Shown piece by piece: positions 12,001 to 24,400 of a DNA stretch of 64,000 nt (position 1 is the stretch's first letter; every line of letters starts with the position of its first letter). The notes beneath the pieces were generated by a model, which was given only the letters and a program-made list of their open reading frames with translations, was not told the DNA's origin and did no database searches. Both the position numbers and the translations under genes were made by a program. The DNA is from Turbatrix aceti (lineage: Eukaryota > Nematoda > Chromadorea > Rhabditida > Panagrolaimidae), in NCBI GenBank assembly GCA_963969345.1, contig OZ017769.1, positions 8,497,725-8,561,724 on the forward strand, written 5' to 3'.

Positions 12001-15000
12001 ATCATTTTTTTCCGATTGAATGTTTCTATTTTAACGTTAAAAAAATTTTGGTTGAAAAAAAATGTACCTGACCTGACGTGCCCCAGGTGTTTTTCTTTTT
12101 CTTTTTCGCTTTTTTTTTCCTTGCAAAAAAATGCACCGCAAACTATTTAGTTTTTATCGATTTGCGTGTGTTACAAAAAAAAGGTATTTAGTCTGCGAGT
12201 CCAACAATACTGGAAATTAGTGGAAATGAGTTTTTTTGACGGAGGGAGGAGGGCCACGAAAAAAGGCAAAGGAAGAGTCAAAGGACAACCGGCCATCAAT
12301 AAATAAAGGCTAGCGTGTGCATGCACTTGCAGAAACCGACAAAAAACGAGTTTGTTTCTTTTAGACGGCCGCAACTATAGTTGAGGGGGACGGAGGAGGC
12401 CGTTGGCACTATCGACTCCGCAGGACACCAGGGTCAGGGTCGTCCAGGACAATCAATGATAACAAAAAGCACGCTACTGCTGCTGCTTTTTTTGGAAACA
12501 ACTGTGAAAAGCAGAAAAAAATAAGGATTGGCTTGTTTTCAAAGATGCTGGGGGTCAAAAAGATGTCGATGCTTCATCTGCTGCTTCCTAAACTTTATTT
12601 TGTTTACCACTTAAATGGCATCTGCCCTGTCTTTGTCCTTTGAGCGAAAAAGAGCCGGTTGGCAAAGTTTTTTTTCTTAAGTGGAGAAATGAAAACACGC
12701 GTTGTAGCTTCTGCAAGGATCGTCTCCGTCCTTTGTGCCTTCCGTCGTCATTCGTGGTTAGCTCGGGGTGTTTTTTATGACTTGACTTGACTTCTACCCG
12801 GTCGCGACATCTTCTGTCCGGTCAGGCAGGCTCAAACCAAGCCGTCCATTAGGCACGACTCGACTTAGTCAGCTTGTTGGCAGCACAAAGCGATTGATGT
12901 TGTTGTTTGTCTGCAAGCATTGACGAATTTTTCAGACTTTGGAAAACGTTGATTTGGATCACTGAGATCCGCGATGCCCAATGACCATATTTTTTGGTTT
13001 TTTTGGTTCATTTCACATTAATAATTTTTTTCTGAACCACACTTTAGGACACGATTTGTCACCCTTGGACGGCGGTTTTCATCTGTTTCATCTTTGTTTG
13101 CTACGACAAACAAAATGCTGACTTTTGCCTCTGGCCTATCATATTTCCTAGCCTCATTCGTTTCCACAGATGTTTTTTTTTTACACTCGCTCTGCCAATT
13201 GGTGTAAAGCTGTTTGTTTGTTGTTTTTTATTTGCTTTTGACACAGATTTTTGAAAAGTGAAACCGCTGTTCTGAAAAATAAGTTGCTTTTCTCTCCCTC
13301 CCCCGACTGTCAACTCTGGTGCACTACCCCCACCGAGGCCCTAGCGAGGGTGCACCACCAACAAGAAACAGAAACTAAAACCGTGTGGAAAGAAGGAAGA
13401 AAAACCCTTGCAATTTTGCCATTTTGACAACTTGAGGCAGCTTTCTTTCCTCTCTTTTTTGTGCACAACCTTCGGTGTGGGTTCTGTCTAATTTGTTTCG
13501 CGACAGAACAGTTTGAGACGTTCCGTTTTACACTTTTCAAATCGATTAACAACTTTTTTACGACTTTTTTTTCACCTTGTGTAGCTAGCCACTCTGGAGC
13601 TAGGAAGGGTTGTGCCCTTTTGCGGAGTGACGCTCTCGCACAGCGACCGACAAAAACGATGAAAGCCACCACTTTTGTACAATTTATACGACGCCGACAG
13701 GGAAGATTGTTGAGGGAAAAGGGTTTGTTTTTTGCAGGCCTTGCGGACACACGGTGACCAGCTACTTACTAGCTAGCTGCTAGTTGACCGTTTGAGTAAG
13801 TGGATGCACCGGACACTTTTCTCTCTCTCTTTTTTTGTATCCGTTAGGTGACGTAATTTTTTTACAAATCTTTTTTTTTGAGTGCAGTGTAGACTTTTTT
13901 TGGGAGAAAAATGAATAAATATTGACCGGTAAAATAATTTTTTCATGTTTTGCGTGACAGTTTCAAACTCATCCAAAACCCCAGCATTACACCTTTTCCT
14001 TCTCCCTCCTTCCTGGTTTTTTTGTTGATGCGCGCTAGCCGTTCCGTTCCGTTTCCTCTACGCGCAACAAATGGGCGTGGCTTAAAAAAGAGTATTTAGA
14101 GCATCGACTTTTTCTCCTTTTTTTCTGTCGGGCTCTTTTACACAACAGGCAACTAAATATTACATGGAACATATTAATTTTTTTTGCCTTGCGCACCAAT
14201 GCTTGTCTGTATTTCACCTTTATCCGACCAAAGGACCAAAAAAAACAGTTGCAAGCAAAAAACGACTGACACGCAAGCAGAAAGTTTCTTTTTTTGTCGT
14301 ACGTACGTAAGCCAGCTGCCTTGGCGCTGTGAAGAATATCCACCGGAGCCGGCAGGCTGTCACGTCACGCAAGATGTGCCATAAAATAATTATAATTTCA
14401 TAGCATTTTTTAAAATTGCCTTTATCGTTGACAAAAAACGCGATGGCGAAGAGGATATCGTGATTTCTGTCTTTTACGTGAATTTTTCATTTGGCAAACC
14501 AAAATTTTATTCTTTTACAAAAAAAAAATCTACAGCGTAAAAATTTTTTCTCTCGAAAATCTGAGGCGTTTGTTTGTTTGGACAGTTTCGGCTTTCTTAT
14601 CTACTTTGTGCCTGGTTTGGCCAGCAGCAGCTACGTACGTACGTACCGAGTAAGGCGTATTTTTCCAGAACCTAAAAAAAATCGTTTGCCTCTTTTTTTG
14701 TCAAGGAAGTCATTTCTCAACACTCCTGTAGCAAAAAAACGACTAGCCAACTCGACTCAGTTTCTTTGCTGCTGTTAGTCATCAGTGTTCGTTTGCCACT
14801 GCTGCCGACGAACGAAGACTGTGTCTACCGCAAAGTAGTCCGGGTACTCATCTGTCAGCATTTGTCTTTGCATCATCACATTTGGTTTATTTCCTCTTTT
14901 TTTTTGACGTTCCAAATGTTGTTGGTTGTTTTTTTTTCTTCATCCGGTGTCGCTCCAACTCCAACGACGGTGAAAGGGAGATTTGTGACACCGCGTAGCA

Positions 15001-18000
15001 GTCTTTGACCTTCCTCGAGGTCTCCGACCTTCCGAGACGGCCTCTAGCGCATCCTCCGCGAGTGGTATCGAAACCACAAAAAAATTGTAAAATTTTCTCC
15101 CGTTTTGTTTGTAGTCACATCTCGTACTCGACCTCCATCTGCCGGCAGCGGCCGGTGTGCATAACTCTCGTTCTTCTTGTCCGAAGAAGCGAGACAAGGA
15201 CACAGAAACGGACACGGACACGAAAAAAAAGATACATACCGCGAAGGCGAAGGCGAAGGTGTTGGTGGTGGTTTGTTGTGAGAAAAATGTATCGCGTCCC
15301 CGTTTGTCACAATGGTCACAAAAGTTGTTGCTTGTCTTTGTTTAACTTTTTTTTCCTAAATATCGGCGCGATCGATGCTTACTCACTGCGATCGACCGAG
15401 AAAGGCCTCGCGGATGTGAAATGTGATCATATTAGTTTCGCAGATGTCTCTGGCCAGTTTGAGGGATGTCTGCGATTTTCGTTCTATTTTGAATGAAAGT
15501 TATCTATTTCGATTTTAAAGAGAACGTTTCAAATTTTTACTTCATAAATTTTTTTTTAATGAAGATTTGAAAAAAAATGTCTGTTTGCCAGAATTTTTAT
15601 TTGAAAATGCAAAAAAAATGAAAAAAACCGAAATTATTCATCACGTGTAGCAGTTCAACGCGGTCTCAAGCGGAAAACCGCCACTTTTGAAATTCTGCCG
15701 CATTTTGGTGTCGATTCATAAAATTTGGCGGTTTTTTCCATTTCAAGTTCTTTCCATCATTTTTTTCTTTTTTTTTGGCGCGTTCGTTTTGGTTTCTTTT
15801 TTCTCCATCCTTCGTCCATTGTGTACCTTGGTGATAGTAGCGAATGTTTTTTACTTTTTTTTGCGACTGCATGTCAAATGATTTTTTGCCTGTCCAAATT
15901 GATGTTTTTGTTCGGTACGCGAATCACGATGCCATTAAGCAAGACGGAATAAATAGAAAAAAAGAATGTGGTGGGGAGCGCAGCGCCATAAATATCGCAT
16001 TCCGAATGGTTTTTTTCTTGTCTGCGCGTTTACACCCCCTTATGGAAGGAGGAACGTCGCGTCCGGCTGCCCGATACCGTCTGCGCAAAAACCGACTATT
16101 TTTAGACGTTGTTGAATCACTCGGCTGGCAACAGCTACATATGTACAATTTTCTTCCCACATCGTTCCACAAACATTTATGTATCGCGCATAAAAAACAA
16201 ACCAACCAACAATTATTTGTTGTTATTTGTTGCGCGGCATATTTAGAAATTATTGGGTTGGCGGAGGGGTCTTTGAACGCTCGGTCCAGACTGATGCCAT
16301 CCATCATTATCCCCGGCAGCGAGCCTGCCTTGGCCTAGGCTGGTTGCCTGGCTGGTCACTCTTTCCTTCTCTCAGTTAGTCGGGAGAAACTGACCGGCGG
16401 GTTTATAGCAGCTCGCCGTGATTTATTTCTCTTGCGTGCTCGCATCCTCTTTTGTTGGTGTTCGTCACCAGTTTGGTTTCGCGTTGCATATCCTTGCTTG
16501 CTTGCCATCAACAAATGACCAACTTATGTATTTATTTAACACCACGATTTGTTTTTCGAGGTAGAGCCTCGCACCTCTGCCGTTGTGTCAGATCGGCGTG
16601 GAGGCACATGTCACAGCCATATCCCTTTTCCCACCCTCAGAACGTCCTCAAAATTTTATGACAAATGTTCTCAAAAAATATTCATTGTCACTCGATGTTG
16701 TACTTTTTTTGCACGAAGATCACATAAATATTTTTTCCATGTTGTCAAAACTTTTTGTCTTCCTTCAACCGCGCCTTTTTTTTCAAAATTCATTTGGCAC
16801 TAAAATGAATTCTTGTTTGTTGCGCGTTCGTTATCTGATCTAAAAACGTGCTGACGAGGACTGGCGCTGACCGGAGGATAGAGCAACCGACTATCGATGG
16901 TGTAGTGAGTAATGAAAATTGATCCGAGCAAAAAGGGCGTAATCGATGACTGGAAAAGTTTTCTGTTCTTTTTCAAACCATTTTTAAACGCGCCAGGAGT
17001 GTTCAAATTTGTTTGTATCTATGTTGTCATGATTTTCACACACGTCAGATCTCGGCTTTATCCCCTGATCTGCTTTGAATAAAAAATGTTGAATAGACAT
17101 GCTATCACTGAACACTTTTTTTGTTGTTTCAGACATCGGAAGTCAGATAAATCCACTTGGGCGCCAGCTTTTTTTCCTTGCTTGTTGGTTGTTAGAACAG
17201 TGCACCGAGACGTCATCAATGTTCTTTCTACTAGCATGCCACCAGATCGCGCTTGACGTTGTTGTTTGACGTCTTCTTTTTTTTTCTTGTGACTCCGTAA
17301 CAGATCTTTGTTGACGCGTGGAATCGGGGGCTTGCTTGGTGTGTTCATAGCGGTATCATCAGATCGCAACTTTTTTCTTTCCTTCTCTCTTCGCTTCCGT
17401 TACGCGCTTAACGTGTCGTTTATTGTCTTACCCAGCCCAGCGCCCCCTGCGCCTTCAAGGCCCCAACCATGTCTCAAACCCCTGCTAACGCAACTCGTTA
17501 GGCGTTGCCGGCTGTCATGCTGGTTTTTTGTCAAAGTGCATGCGCGTTAACTTCAGCTTGGGTTTCGAGGTGTTGTCGGGGTTATTTTTTGCGTATTTTT
17601 TTAGTCATGTTTACGGGGGAAAAAAAGTTTACCGTGTTGATCGAATGCAAAGTTTTGATGAAATTACTTTGCACTGATGATGACTTTGTTAATTTGATCG
17701 TAATCTGTCCCAATCTGTTAATTTTTACCCGTTTGAAAGCTGGTTTTTGTTGTCAGCGAGCCTACCCCACTTTTTTTCCATCGCGGTTTTGGTAACTGAT
17801 AAATCACGTATTTTTGTCACTGTTGGTGATAAAACTACTATTTGAAAGTCAGTTTCATTACTCACAAATAAAAATTAAATTTTTGTGCTGTGCCCAATTG
17901 TTATCATTTTTCTTGAAATGAATCACACGCGCAAATTAAATACTTTGTGTCAAATGACTCATTCAAACTCTTGAGCAAGCGTGATGTCACCGATCGTTAA

Positions 18001-18185
18001 AAAAATTATATTTTATAAAACTTCGTTCAGTTACACGAACAACAACAAGCAGCACCAGCTGCAGCGGTGGTTCGTTCGCGTTTTGCCCCAGTCGATTGGT
18101 TATAAAGACGTGTTACGCGGATCCCCCCCCCTCCGGGCCCGACAGCCATATGGCCCGTGCATCCGTCTCCCGGCACTTTTATCTT

Positions 18186-18225
18186 CTGCGGATCGAAGGG
18201 AAAAATATGAACCTTCGATCCGCAG
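18186..18225. repeat. Perfect 14-bp inverted repeat (hairpin)
   Basis: CTGCGGATCGAAGG at 18186-18199 is the exact reverse complement of 18212-18225, with a 12-nt A-rich loop. It lies about 240 bp before the first recognised exon of the giant gene. It could be a cis element, the core of a small inverted-repeat transposon remnant, or an RNA hairpin. No target-site duplication is obvious. Confidence 0.7.
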
Positions 18226-18460
18226 CTTTTCTTTATGAGTCTTAATTTTTTTGATTTTTCTGTTGGCACGTGTATTGCTATTATTTTTCTTCGCGATGTT
18301 GTGTATGCGTGTTTGTTGCTGCCCTGTCCATCGTTGCCCTCACTGCCTCAGGCAGGCTTACGCGCCTACCTGCAGTCTCCCTCCCAAGTCACTCGAGTCA
18401 CTCAACTTGAAAACGAGCGTATTAAAAGTGTGAACGAACGAAACAGCGTATATTTGGTTG

Positions 18461-18466
18461 TTGCAG
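18461..18466 (+). promoter_or_regulatory. Splice acceptor before the first recognised exon of the giant gene
   Basis: TTGCAG is followed 16 nt later by ATG at 18483. The exon is open in the coding frame right back to the acceptor. It can therefore be a spliced-leader site before a first exon or a normal acceptor of an internal exon in a longer gene. Confidence 0.45.
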
Positions 18467-18482
18467 ATCACCTTGCAACAGC

Positions 18483-21400
18483 ATGACAGATCGCGATCCC
18501 GATCCCCAGCCATCGAGATCCTCCCCAGGTAAGTCCACCCTTAATATGGTCATTAACCCCCGAACAAAGCGAAGATGACGCAACCCTTGCCCTTTCCAGG
18601 TCCTACTGCCCCCACATGGACGGTGACGCGTCGTCAAACGACCCAAGTCCCTCCAGTCCGAATTCGTGATGCAGCGTCGAACATCATCGAACCGGATTAC
18701 TACCAGCAGAGGACCATCACAACAACTGAACGAGTACACATTGTCCAGGTACCGATCCAGGAGGATGATGCCGAGCGTGCCTTTTTGGCCCTCGACCCGC
18801 CCGGTCATCATAACCAAACGGTCGAATCCACGACAATGACTATCGAAGCCGGTGGCATACCGGTAATCAGCGCCGTCAACAAAGACGGTGTGCCAATCTA
18901 TACGGGTATTTATTACTCACCACAACAACGCATGACGACAACCGTCATCACAACCACGACAACGCAATTCAGGGTCTATGAAGACTCGAGTGACGCGTCG
19001 GATGGCTTTGAAATGATTTCTGACGAAGAAGGCATTGCGCCCACGCAGCTTACGGTAGACATACCTCTGCTGGTCAGCACGGATGCCGAGGGTAGAGTTT
19101 CTGGCGATGAGGAATACGTCATAATTGACAAGAAAGAAACTCCCCGCGAACACGAAGAAAACATTGGCAAGATTCACATTGCCGACAGCCATCCCCATCT
19201 AAGTTCTCTTGAATCGAGCCGCGTAAGTCACTCAAAAAGTGCCATAGCACCCGAACAAACAAAATTACAGGACACGACGTCGGGCGACGAATCAAGCATC
19301 GACCCCTACTCACCACTGTCTGCTGCTTCACCGACCAGAATTGAAGTTGTGCAGCAGCGAAAAATGGATTTCGGAGAAGAGCAATCAGAAACACCCGAAC
19401 CCATACAATCACCCAACTATGGCGACAGACCACTTGCAGAAGCCTTCAACGTTTATGATTCCGGAATCTACGACACGCGAATCACGCCGTCGGGTACATC
19501 GGAACGCGTGGGACGCTCGGGAGAACTCTCATCACGACAACTGACAACGGATAGTGATGAATACAGCACCGACGTCGTAGAATATCCTTCTGAGGATGAA
19601 ACCAAATTTGCGGACAATGAACAAAGCGACGAAGACGTAGTGCTCGTGCAACGCGCATTATGGGATGACAACAGAAGCGTCGAATCCGATCAGTTGACGA
19701 TCATATTCCAACCTTCAGTTGCACATCAAGATTTTCCCGAGTCCGAGCCATTCGAAGGACCGCTTGCCTCAACATCGCGCACCGGCGACGTTGACGGAGC
19801 ACCGCTCGAAGGCATTGTCACGCCCTACCACAGCGGACGCAGCGACGAAGCACAACCGACCGTCGAAGAACCCGAAGAAGGCAAACCAGGCATCGGAGCC
19901 AAGATTACCGGCCTCTTCAAGCGTGGAACAGCCCACCAGGACTACCCCACCTCCGAGCCGTTCGAAGGTCCTCTTGCGTCTACTTCGCGCACCGGCGACG
20001 TTGACGGAGCACCGCTCGAAGGCATTGTCACCACCTACCACAGCGGACGCAGCGACGAAGCACAACCGACCGTCGAAGAACCCGAAGAAGGCAAGCCAGG
20101 CATCGGAGCCAAGATTACCGGCCTCTTCAAGCGTGGAACAGCCCACCAGGACTACCCCACGTCCGAGCCGTTCGATGGTCCTCTTGCGTCTACTTCGCGC
20201 ACCGGCGACGTTGACGGAGCACCGCTCGAAGGCATTGTCACCACCTACCACAGCGGACGCAGCGACGAAGCTCCTGCAGTCGTCGAAGAACCCGAAGAAG
20301 GCAAGCCAGGCATCGGAGCCAAGATTACCGGCCTCTTCAAGCGTGGAACAGCCCACCAGGACTACCCCACGTCCGAGCCGTTCGAAGGTCCTCTTGCGTC
20401 TACTTCGCGCACTGGCGACGTTGACGGAGCACCGCTCGAAGGCATTGTCACCACCTACCACAGCGGACGCAGCGACGAAGCTCCTGCAGTCGTCGAAGAA
20501 CCCGAAGAAGGCAAGCCAGGCATCGGAGCCAAGATTACCGGCCTCTTCAAGCGTGGAACAGCCCACCAGGACTACCCCACGTCCGAGCCGTTCGAAGGTC
20601 CTCTTGCGTCTACTTCGCGCACCGGCGACGTTGACGGAGCACCGCTCGAAGGCATTGTCACGCCCTACCACAGCGGACGCAGCGACGAAGCACAACCGAC
20701 CGTCGAAGAACCCGAAGAAGGCAAGCCAGGCATCGGAGCCAAGATCACCGGCCTCTTCAAGCGTGGAACAGCCCACCAGGACTACCCCACCTCCGAGCCG
20801 TTCGAAGGTCCTCTTGCGTCTACTTCGCGCACCGGCGACGTTGACGGAGCACCGCTCGAAGGCATTGTCACGCCCTACCACAGCGGACGCAGCGACGAAG
20901 CACAACCGACCGTCGAAGAACCCGAAGAAGGCAAGCCAGGCATCGGAGCCAAGATTACCGGCCTCTTCAAGCGTGGAACAGCCCACCAGGACTACCCCAC
21001 GTCCGAGCCGTTCGAAGGTCCTCTTGCGTCTACTTCGCGCACCGGCGACGTTGACGGAGCACCGCTCGAAGGCATTGTCACGCCCTACCACAGCGGACGC
21101 AGCGACGAAGCACAACCGACCGTCGAAGAACCCGAAGAAGGCAAGCCAGGCATCGGAGCCAAGATTACCGGCCTCTTCAAGCGTGGAACAGCCCACCAGG
21201 ACTACCCCACGTCCGAGCCGTTCGAAGGTCCTCTTGCGTCTACTTCGCGCACCGGCGACGTTGACGGAGCACCGCTCGAAGGCATTGTCACGCCCTACCA
21301 CAGCGGACGCAGCGACGAAGCACAACCGACCGTCGAAGAACCCGAAGAAGGCAAGCCAGGCATCGGAGCCAAGATTACCGGCCTCTTCAAGCGTGGAACA

Positions 21401-24400
21401 GCCCACCAGGACTACCCCACGTCCGAGCCGTTCGAAGGTCCTCTTGCGTCTACTTCGCGCACCGGCGACGTTGACGGAGCACCGCTCGAAGGCATTGTCA
21501 CGCCCTACCACAGCGGACGCAGCGACGAAGCACAACCGACCGTCGAAGAACCCGAAGAAGGCAAGCCAGGCATCGGAGCCAAGATTACCGGCCTCTTCAA
21601 GCGTGGAACAGCCCACCAGGACTACCCCACCTCCGAGCCGTTCGAAGGTCCTCTTGCGTCTACTTCGCGCACCGGCGACGTTGACGGAGCACCGCTCGAA
21701 GGCATTGTCACGCCCTACCACAGCGGACGCAGCGACGAAGCACAACCGACCGTCGAAGAACCCGAAGAAGGCAAGCCAGGCATCGGAGCCAAGATCACCG
21801 GCCTCTTCAAGCGTGGAACAGCCCACCAGGACTACCCCACCTCCGAGCCGTTCGAAGGTCCTCTTGCGTCTACTTCGCGCACCGGCGACGTTGACGGAGC
21901 ACCGCTCGAAGGCATTGTCACCACCTACCACAGCGGACGCAGCGACGAAGCACAACCGACCGTCGAAGAACCCGAAGAAGGCAAGCCAGGCATCGGAGCC
22001 AAGATTACCGGCCTCTTCAAGCGTGGAACAGCCCACCAGGACTACCCCACCTCCGAGCCGTTCGAAGGTCCTCTTGCGTCTACTTCGCGCACCGGCGACG
22101 TTGACGGAGCACCGCTCGAAGGCATTGTCACGCCCTACCACAGCGGACGCAGCGACGAAGCACAACCGACCGTCGAAGAACCCGAAGAAGGCAAGCCAGG
22201 CATCGGAGCCAAGATCACCGGCCTCTTCAAGCGTGGAACAGCCCACCAGGACTACCCCACCTCCGAGCCGTTCGAAGGTCCTCTTGCGTCTACTTCGCGC
22301 ACCGGCGACGTTGACGGAGCACCGCTCGAAGGCATTGTCACCACCTACCACAGCGGACGCAGCGACGAAGCACAACCGACCGTCGAAGAACCCGAAGAAG
22401 GCAAGCCAGGCATCGGAGCCAAGATTACCGGCCTCTTCAAGCGTGGAACAGCCCACCAGGACTACCCCACGTCCGAGCCGTTCGAAGGTCCTCTTGCGTC
22501 TACTTCGCGCACCGGCGACGTTGACGGAGCACCGCTCGAAGGCATTGTCACGCCCTACCACGGCGGACGCAGCGACGAAGCACAACCGACCGTCGAAGAA
22601 CCCGAAGAAGGCAAGCCAGGCATCGGAGCCAAGATTACCGGCCTCTTCAAGCGTGGAACAGCCCACCAGGACTACCCCACGTCCGAGCCGTTCGAAGGTC
22701 CTCTTGCGTCTACTTCGCGCACCGGCGACGTTGACGGAGCACCGCTCGAAGGCATTGTCACGCCCTACCACAGCGGACGCAGCGACGAAGCACAACCGAC
22801 CGTCGAAGAACCCGAAGAAGGCAAGCCAGGCATCGGAGCCAAGATTACCGGCCTCTTCAAGCGTGGAACAGCCCACCAGGACTACCCCACGTCCGAGCCG
22901 TTCGAAGGTCCTCTTGCGTCTACTTCGCGCACCGGCGACGTTGACGGAGCACCGCTCGAAGGCATTGTCACGCCCTACCACAGCGGACGCAGCGACGAAG
23001 CACAACCGACCGTCGAAGAACCCGAAGAAGGCAAGCCAGGCATCGGAGCCAAGATTACCGGCCTCTTCAAGCGTGGAACAGCCCACCAGGACTACCCCAC
23101 GTCCGAGCCGTTCGAAGGTCCTCTTGCGTCTACTTCGCGCACCGGCGACGTTGACGGAGCACCGCTCGAAGGCATTGTCACGCCCTACCACAGCGGACGC
23201 AGCGACGAAGCACAACCGACCGTCGAAGAACCCGAAGAAGGCAAGCCAGGCATCGGAGCCAAGATCACCGGCCTCTTCAAGCGTGGAACAGCCCACCAGG
23301 ACTACCCCACCTCCGAGCCGTTCGAAGGTCCTCTTGCGTCTACTTCGCGCACCGGCGACGTTGACGGAGCACCGCTCGAAGGCATTGTCACCACCTACCA
23401 CAGCGGACGCAGCGACGAAGCACAACCGACCGTCGAAGAACCCGAAGAAGGCAAGCCAGGCATCGGAGCCAAGATTACCGGCCTCTTCAAGCGTGGAACA
23501 GCCCACCAGGACTACCCCACGTCCGAGCCGTTCGAAGGTCCTCTTGCGTCTACTTCGCGCACCGGCGACGTTGACGGAGCACCGCTCGAAGGCATTGTCA
23601 CGCCCTACCACAGCGGACGCAGCGACGAAGCACAACCGACCGTCGAAGAACCCGAAGAAGGCAAGCCAGGCATCGGAGCCAAGATTACCGGCCTCTTCAA
23701 GCGTGGAACAGCCCACCAGGACTACCCCACGTCCGAGCCGTTCGAAGGTCCTCTTGCGTCTACTTCGCGCACCGGCGACGTTGACGGAGCACCGCTCGAA
23801 GGCATTGTCACGCCCTACCACAGCGGACGCAGCGACGAAGCACAACCGACCGTCGAAGAACCCGAAGAAGGCAAGCCAGGCATCGGAGCCAAGATTACCG
23901 GCCTCTTCAAGCGTGGAACAGCCCACCAGGACTACCCCACGTCCGAGCCGTTCGAAGGTCCTCTTGCGTCTACTTCGCGCACCGGCGACGTTGACGGAGC
24001 ACCGCTCGAAGGCATTGTCACGCCCTACCACAGCGGACGCAGCGACGAAGCACAACCGACCGTCGAAGAACCCGAAGAAGGCAAGCCAGGCATCGGAGCC
24101 AAGATTACCGGCCTCTTCAAGCGTGGAACAGCCCACCAGGACTACCCCACGTCCGAGCCGTTCGAAGGTCCTCTTGCGTCTACTTCGCGCACCGGCGACG
24201 TTGACGGAGCACCGCTCGAAGGCATTGTCACGCCCTACCACAGCGGACGCAGCGACGAAGCACAACCGACCGTCGAAGAACCCGAAGAAGGCAAGCCAGG
24301 CATCGGAGCCAAGATCACCGGCCTCTTCAAGCGTGGAACAGCCCACCAGGACTACCCCACGTCCGAGCCGTTCGAAGGTCCTCTTGCGTCTACTTCGCGC

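Larger units (their letters stand above)
6023..18466. other. 12.4-kb AT-rich region with no supported gene
   Basis: The region is dominated by runs of A or T and short simple repeats: AAAT repeats near 6168-6190, CT repeats near 13820, and CGTA runs near 14300 and 14632. Scattered open stretches on both strands lack family similarity, coherent exons or splice structure. No tRNA-like or rRNA-like sequence was noticed. It could be intergenic DNA, or a large 5' intron and regulatory region of the giant gene that follows. A 12-bp palindrome CCGCGGCCGCGG lies at 7194-7205, and a 44-codon minus-strand frame at 6510-6644 encodes an isolated membrane-helix-like segment without a start or acceptor. 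Confidence 0.6.

Noticed and set aside
18121..18160. C9 run and GGGCCC-rich patch as a possible promoter or G-quadruplex
   Set aside because: Only one long C run is present, so no intramolecular quadruplex can form, and there is no independent sign of a promoter.
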